Positions 60,247 to 64,000 of a stretch of 64,000 nt of DNA are shown one piece after another. Location: the NCBI GenBank assembly GCA_963576785.1, contig OY756146.1:434001-498000 (forward strand), written 5' to 3'. Each line of letters starts with the position of its first letter. The first letter of the stretch is position 1. Position numbers and translations under genes: made by a program. The DNA is from Chlorophyllum brunneum (Eukaryota > Basidiomycota > Agaricomycetes > Agaricales > Agaricaceae). The notes under the pieces were generated by a model, which saw only the letters and a list, made by a program, of their open reading frames with translations, did not search any database and had not been told where the DNA came from.

Positions 60247-60720
60247 TATCTGTGGTCAGTGAGGTAGTTATACCGTAGACTAAAGTGAAGTCGAGTACGC
60301 TCAGTATGACAAGTGTTAAGATCGACTGATATAATCGCCTAGAGTAAAGTCAAGTACACTACTCAGTGTACCCCTATGGTATAGGGCAGGTATGGCTCAC
60401 CTCAGTACGACGAGGACGTTGACGTTGACTGAGGTTGAGGGTGGTGCTATGTGGTGAAGTAAGTGTTACGGAAAGGGCGGATGGCCGCCGGCCACAAAAG
60501 TAAAAAGAGGAAATCACGAGCAAAGACTCATGGAACACTCAGATGGCATAATGTCAGAGAGACCAGCCACACAACGAATGTGGGATTGGACCTTATGTCA
60601 ACACAGACAAGGTTAATATCATAGGCTTGAAGCATTGGCCAAAGCCGGGACACGGTGTCACATCAGTCAATTGAAATTAGCTTGCGGATTCTCCCTTTTC
60701 ATAATCTAAAGACCTTCAAA
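60247..60720. other. intergenic region
   Basis: Between the kinesin fragment and the 3' end of membrane-protein paralogue 3. A repeated GTAAAGTCAAGTAC / GTGAAGTCGAGTAC motif at about 60285-60360. No gene. Confidence 0.5.
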
Positions 60721-61823
60721 TTACAAGGGAAGACATGACACCGCCTCTGTTGTTGCACCAGTATTTAAAGAAAATAGTTTGAGGTTACGGAAAACTCGAC
60801 TGGCCATAGAAGCTGTGAGCGGAACTAGAGGTAGCACAAAGGTGTCCCTGACTATATAGTTGACAGATGGGAGAAGTATAATGGCCGTAGCGAGCACAAG
60901 GATTATAACAGCAATCCTACAACATATAATCATTAGAATGATCCAAGGACCAAATCCAAATTCCCACTTACAGGTAGTATTGTTGACCGCCTTGCAAAAC
61001 TGCCCGGGAGAGGCGTGGAAGTGCTCTTCCAGACACAATGGTCCTCCACCTAATCTGTTCATCCGTAGATGCATGGGTTGAGGCAATCTTGTACGAGATT
61101 GCTAGAAAAATAGAGGTGTCGAAAAGAATACCACTGGCAACACTCAGAGCCACAACGGGACGATCACGATCAATCACATAGTGAGTTCCAGGTATGAAGC
61201 CGGATATCAACCCCAGAGGTATGGCGAGGTCACATACCGCACACGTGAACCAGAGTGCAGAAAAGAACCACCGTACTCCTCGATTGTCAGAATAAACTGC
61301 ATGAAGTCTCCGCAGGAATAAGAATGACGAGCATCCAATCGACAGTACACAGAATACCGCTGCATAAATGGGGACATTTGTGTCATTCAGGGGTGTAGCT
61401 AGAGGGTGGCAATGGTTTATTAGCATGCCTGGAAAGCAGATGAATATACAGAACATACTTGTCTGAATGGCAGTGTTGAAAATCGAAGCAGCGGAAAGCA
61501 ATCTAGTATGAGGTGTCAGAACTTAGAACAGACTTCATCAGGATCATCATACCTGGAAAGTAAGAAGCAAATGATAGTCGGTCGAAGGCGGCTGCACGAC
61601 AGTATTCGAAGGTCATCTGGGATATAAACTATAATATCCCATAATGTTGCCTATATATCGAGAGAGAGACGTTCGGTGTTCACTCATCACGGTAGCATAT
61701 GGGGAAAGAGCTTACCCCCAAAATGACTATTGTAGCACATCGGTAGATCTCAAAATCTCTGGCATCCGCAGGCGATAGATAATTGAGGTAGACTTCTGGA
61801 TTGGGGAGTTCAGCTTGGGCCAT
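60721..61823 (-). CDS. agaric multi-pass membrane protein, paralogue 3
   Basis: Intact third member of the family, ATG at 61823 (MAQAELPNPEVYLNYLSPAD) to TAA at 60721, with the same exon borders as the others. Segments: CATIVILGATLWDIIVYIPD; RLLSAASIFNTAIQT; VFCVLSIGCSSFLFLRRLHA; WFFSALWFTCAVCDLAIPLG; ALSVASGILFDTSIFLAISY; and IAVIILVLATAIILLPSV. The signature LPRLSRAVLQGGQQYYL precedes the last exon, which holds SMASRVFRNLKLFSLN. It ends TEAVSCLPL. The promoter region and first exon are close to those of paralogue 2, so these two are a tandem pair. Confidence 0.8.
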
Positions 61824-63814
61824 GAAGGTGAACAAATCTGTATGCTGAGCGGAAAGCGTAGTCCCTGTAAAGGCGACGTGGGTGCAAATGCAAGCGAGAC
61901 TGAATATCTGTGTGGAACCATATATATATATGCAGCCATGCTAGGAAGAGAAGAATCAAACTGTGATAAAGTTGAAATGGAATACCTATACCTGTCTTCC
62001 CATGTGACGATTCTAATCTGGGGCGACAAATGCCACACACCTTGCATCATCATGATTCTGTCGGATGGGCAACACTGATCTTCCGCGCCCAAAGGAATCT
62101 TCTTGATGGAGGCGCTCGTATCTCAGTGTTGAGGAATGAACAAATAAGAATACCACCCACGGAGTTTCATTACACACGGTTTAAGAAAGGGGGCAGTCTG
62201 TGGTGTTCTCACTGTACCTGTATTGAGGATGATGAACATATATGTAATAAATGTTCACCTACTGAAACTGGTGTAATCGACATTATGCACGACAAGCCAC
62301 AATCAACGGGAGGAGCCGAACTGTGGGGGGTCACGGAGCGAAAGGTGGATTGCAGCGAAGGCTGTGATGCTGAGATGACCCATGGGGCCGTATACGGTGG
62401 GAATATCTAACAGTCGGAAATGATGGTTCCAAAGACACTGTATGCGAACCGCAAACCATGTCTCATCTGAGGTGTGGATTAGAGTAACCCACACAGCTGT
62501 CTGTTAAGACATTGGGCGGGCAATTGGTCCGGGCATGAGCTGAGTGCTGATGCATCAATGTCGAGACCTTGAGGAGGGTAAAACATTGTGAGGCTGATCG
62601 GGAACAACTTTTCTGTTTCCCGTTTGTGGGAACAGGCTCTCCTGGGTGTCACATTTTATCAGAACATATGCGATGGCTGAGGAAGTGCCTTTCTCCACCC
62701 AGCCCGTCATCCGATGAAACTGTGACATGCTGCAATTTATACGGGGTTTCCTGGAAAGCCAAGTGTCGAGCATGAGTGGCACGGCATCAACGGATGTAAC
62801 AGGGGCTGTAGTTGCCAAGTTTGGAGCATTAAGCTCCAGGAATGTGTGTTGGAGTATGAGCAATACGCAGGGCCCAGAATGCGGGAAGGTAGTGACATCA
62901 TCAACATTCTATGTACTTCATGGATAGGTGGTGTGGGACGCCACTGAGATGTCCAGGACACAAGCGATGACACATGGGCTGTTCATCAATATAGTTAAAT
63001 TGTATGGGTGAGTCTCACAGAAGACATCTAAAGCATATGACCCATACCCTTTTCAAGGACGCAAAAATTATCGTAGCAAAAGAACCTATCTGAAGATCTG
63101 TCCAGCGAGTGTTGGAGTTATTGACGTACCTGAAGATACGCACCAGAAAACGAGAATCAATCCAAGCATCCCTTCATGATTCTAACGCCGTCCAGGATGT
63201 GGACGAAGATGTCCCACAGCCACCTACCGAGATACAATAGCACTAGCGCCAGAGAGAGCCATTGATTCTCAGAACCCAGATACTCGGAAACTCTCTCAAG
63301 CCTGACCCGAGAAAGGTAAGCTGTTCTCTGGTGACTGTGGGTCGCCAACTGGAAGACATCCCTTTCATTCCATTACAGTGAAATCGTGAGTAGTGAGTGT
63401 CGTTCTCTGGGGAATTTTTCACCTCTTCCTCACGAGTACTCTTCGAAGACGAGAATTCTGCATTGGGGAGATGTGAATCAACCATTATAAGATTAAAATA
63501 CGTTGTAGTGCTGGTGCATGGATGTGGGGTTGACTTTCCTAGGGTATGGGTGTATAACCAGAGGCACTTATTTACCTAGCGGTTATGCCAACAAGTCAAT
63601 CCAGAAACACCTTGATAGGCACGGGCAGAAGATAAGCGCATAGTTAGATCGGATGCTCTAATCACCGGCCCCAGAGGGTCGTATGAGAACGATTCACCGC
63701 CCTGAATCATCCACCTTCCTTCTGTCAAGGACGCACGTAACGGATAAATCAAGTGATATTACAGACCTAAATATATGCAACGTAAACACGAGTCCCAGTA
63801 ACTCTGCGTACTAT
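61824..63814. other. intergenic region
   Basis: About 2 kb without a supported gene. An alternating TA run lies at about 61920-61931, upstream of paralogue 3. A frame at 62030-62410 (+) is open for 126 codons with five Cys (SLWCSHCTCIEDDEHICNKC) but has no splice or family support. 62410-62620 is the second copy of the segmental repeat. Confidence 0.45.
62410..62620. repeat. segmental repeat, copy 2
   Basis: Diverged direct copy of 59850-60130, lying about 600 bp upstream of paralogue 3. Copy 1 lies about 850 bp upstream of paralogue 2. It carries the same blocks in the same order. Fits duplication of a unit made of a membrane-protein gene and its upstream flank. Confidence 0.65.
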
Positions 63815-64000
63815 CAGACTGCACATCGTTCATGTGGAGATCCGCATCTGTAGTAAGCCCAGGCGAGTCGCCTTCAGCACCAAATATATCCGCTGTCGCG
63901 ATCTGCCGAGCGTGGGGAGGGAAAACCGGGCGGAGTACATGAAGCCTAGGACGTTTGCAAGTTCGTTACGGGGGCCGCGTTTTGATTCTTGGAGGCCCTG
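63815..64000 (-). pseudogene. Sos7-like C-terminal fragment, cut by window end
   Basis: Matches 4495-4690, the 3' half of the Sos7-like gene, in the same orientation. Shared blocks are TCTGGAGAT-type (about 63836), CTGCCGAGCGTSGGGA (63902-63920) and TTGGAGGYCCTG (63988-64000). The reading frame gives QGLQESKRGPRNELANVL against the intact MQDLHESKCVSHNELQLTY. The conserved VFLPDAR part reads SLPTLGR and is degenerate. The gene runs off the window, so an N-terminal part may exist beyond 64000. Confidence 0.75.

Noticed and set aside
62030..62410. Cys-containing 126-codon ORF resembling a zinc-binding protein
   Set aside because: Cys spacing does not match a known finger, and it lies in the flank of a segmental repeat with no gene structure.
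1..64000. tRNA, rRNA, transposon or CRISPR signals
   Set aside because: Reading both strands showed no cloverleaf with A/B boxes that convinced me, no rRNA core sequence, no transposase or reverse-transcriptase motif and no regular repeat-spacer array. A tRNAscan-SE and a RepeatMasker run would settle this.

Overview
The window is nuclear DNA from a filamentous basidiomycete fungus, most likely an agaric (Agaricomycetes). The evidence is genes split by many short introns (about 45-70 nt) with GT-AG borders, a FunK1-type fungal protein kinase, an agaric-type multi-pass membrane protein family in several copies, a GPCR-like gene cut by eight introns, and eukaryotic housekeeping genes. I see no bacterial operons, CRISPR array, rRNA, convincing tRNA or intact transposon. 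Gene spans below run from start codon to stop codon and include introns; exon borders were inferred by reading frame and splice signals.

Left part (0-20 kb): a FunK1 kinase (143-3714, +); a coiled-coil gene that looks like kinetochore protein Sos7 (4460-5623, -), packed 89 bp behind an unknown conserved-looking gene (5713-6369, -); an unknown acidic/Ser-rich gene (6804-8051, +) with a 62-bp tandem duplication upstream; a single-exon low-complexity protein (11409-12857, +); a Zn2Cys6-like zinc-cluster protein (14224-15635, +); a C2H2-like zinc-finger protein (17091-18978, +); and a small secreted Cys-containing protein (19572-20221, +).

Middle (23-31 kb) is a conserved housekeeping block: mitochondrial asparaginyl-tRNA synthetase (-) and the ribosome-biogenesis protein Noc4 (+) share a 197-bp divergent promoter, followed by the Tup1 WD40 corepressor (+).

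Right part (30.7-64 kb) is rich in duplications. It holds three intact GH27 alpha-galactosidases (two tandem on -, one on +), a 7TM receptor-like gene, and three intact paralogues of an agaric integral-membrane family plus one broken copy. It also holds two broken copies of the Sos7-like gene, one with an internal deletion and one cut by the window end, and a 90-bp copy of the kinesin gene's start. Single-copy genes in this half are a SPOC/Med25-ACID-like protein, a cytochrome b561-type membrane protein and a Kid-like kinesin.

What stands out is the repeated capture of pieces of two mitosis genes (Sos7 and kinesin), with promoter/start regions included for two of the three copies, beside expanding membrane-protein genes. 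I did not find a clear biosynthetic cluster or defence system. Large intergenic stretches at 8-11 kb, 20-23 kb, 47.6-50.4 kb and 61.8-63.8 kb show only short unsupported reading frames.
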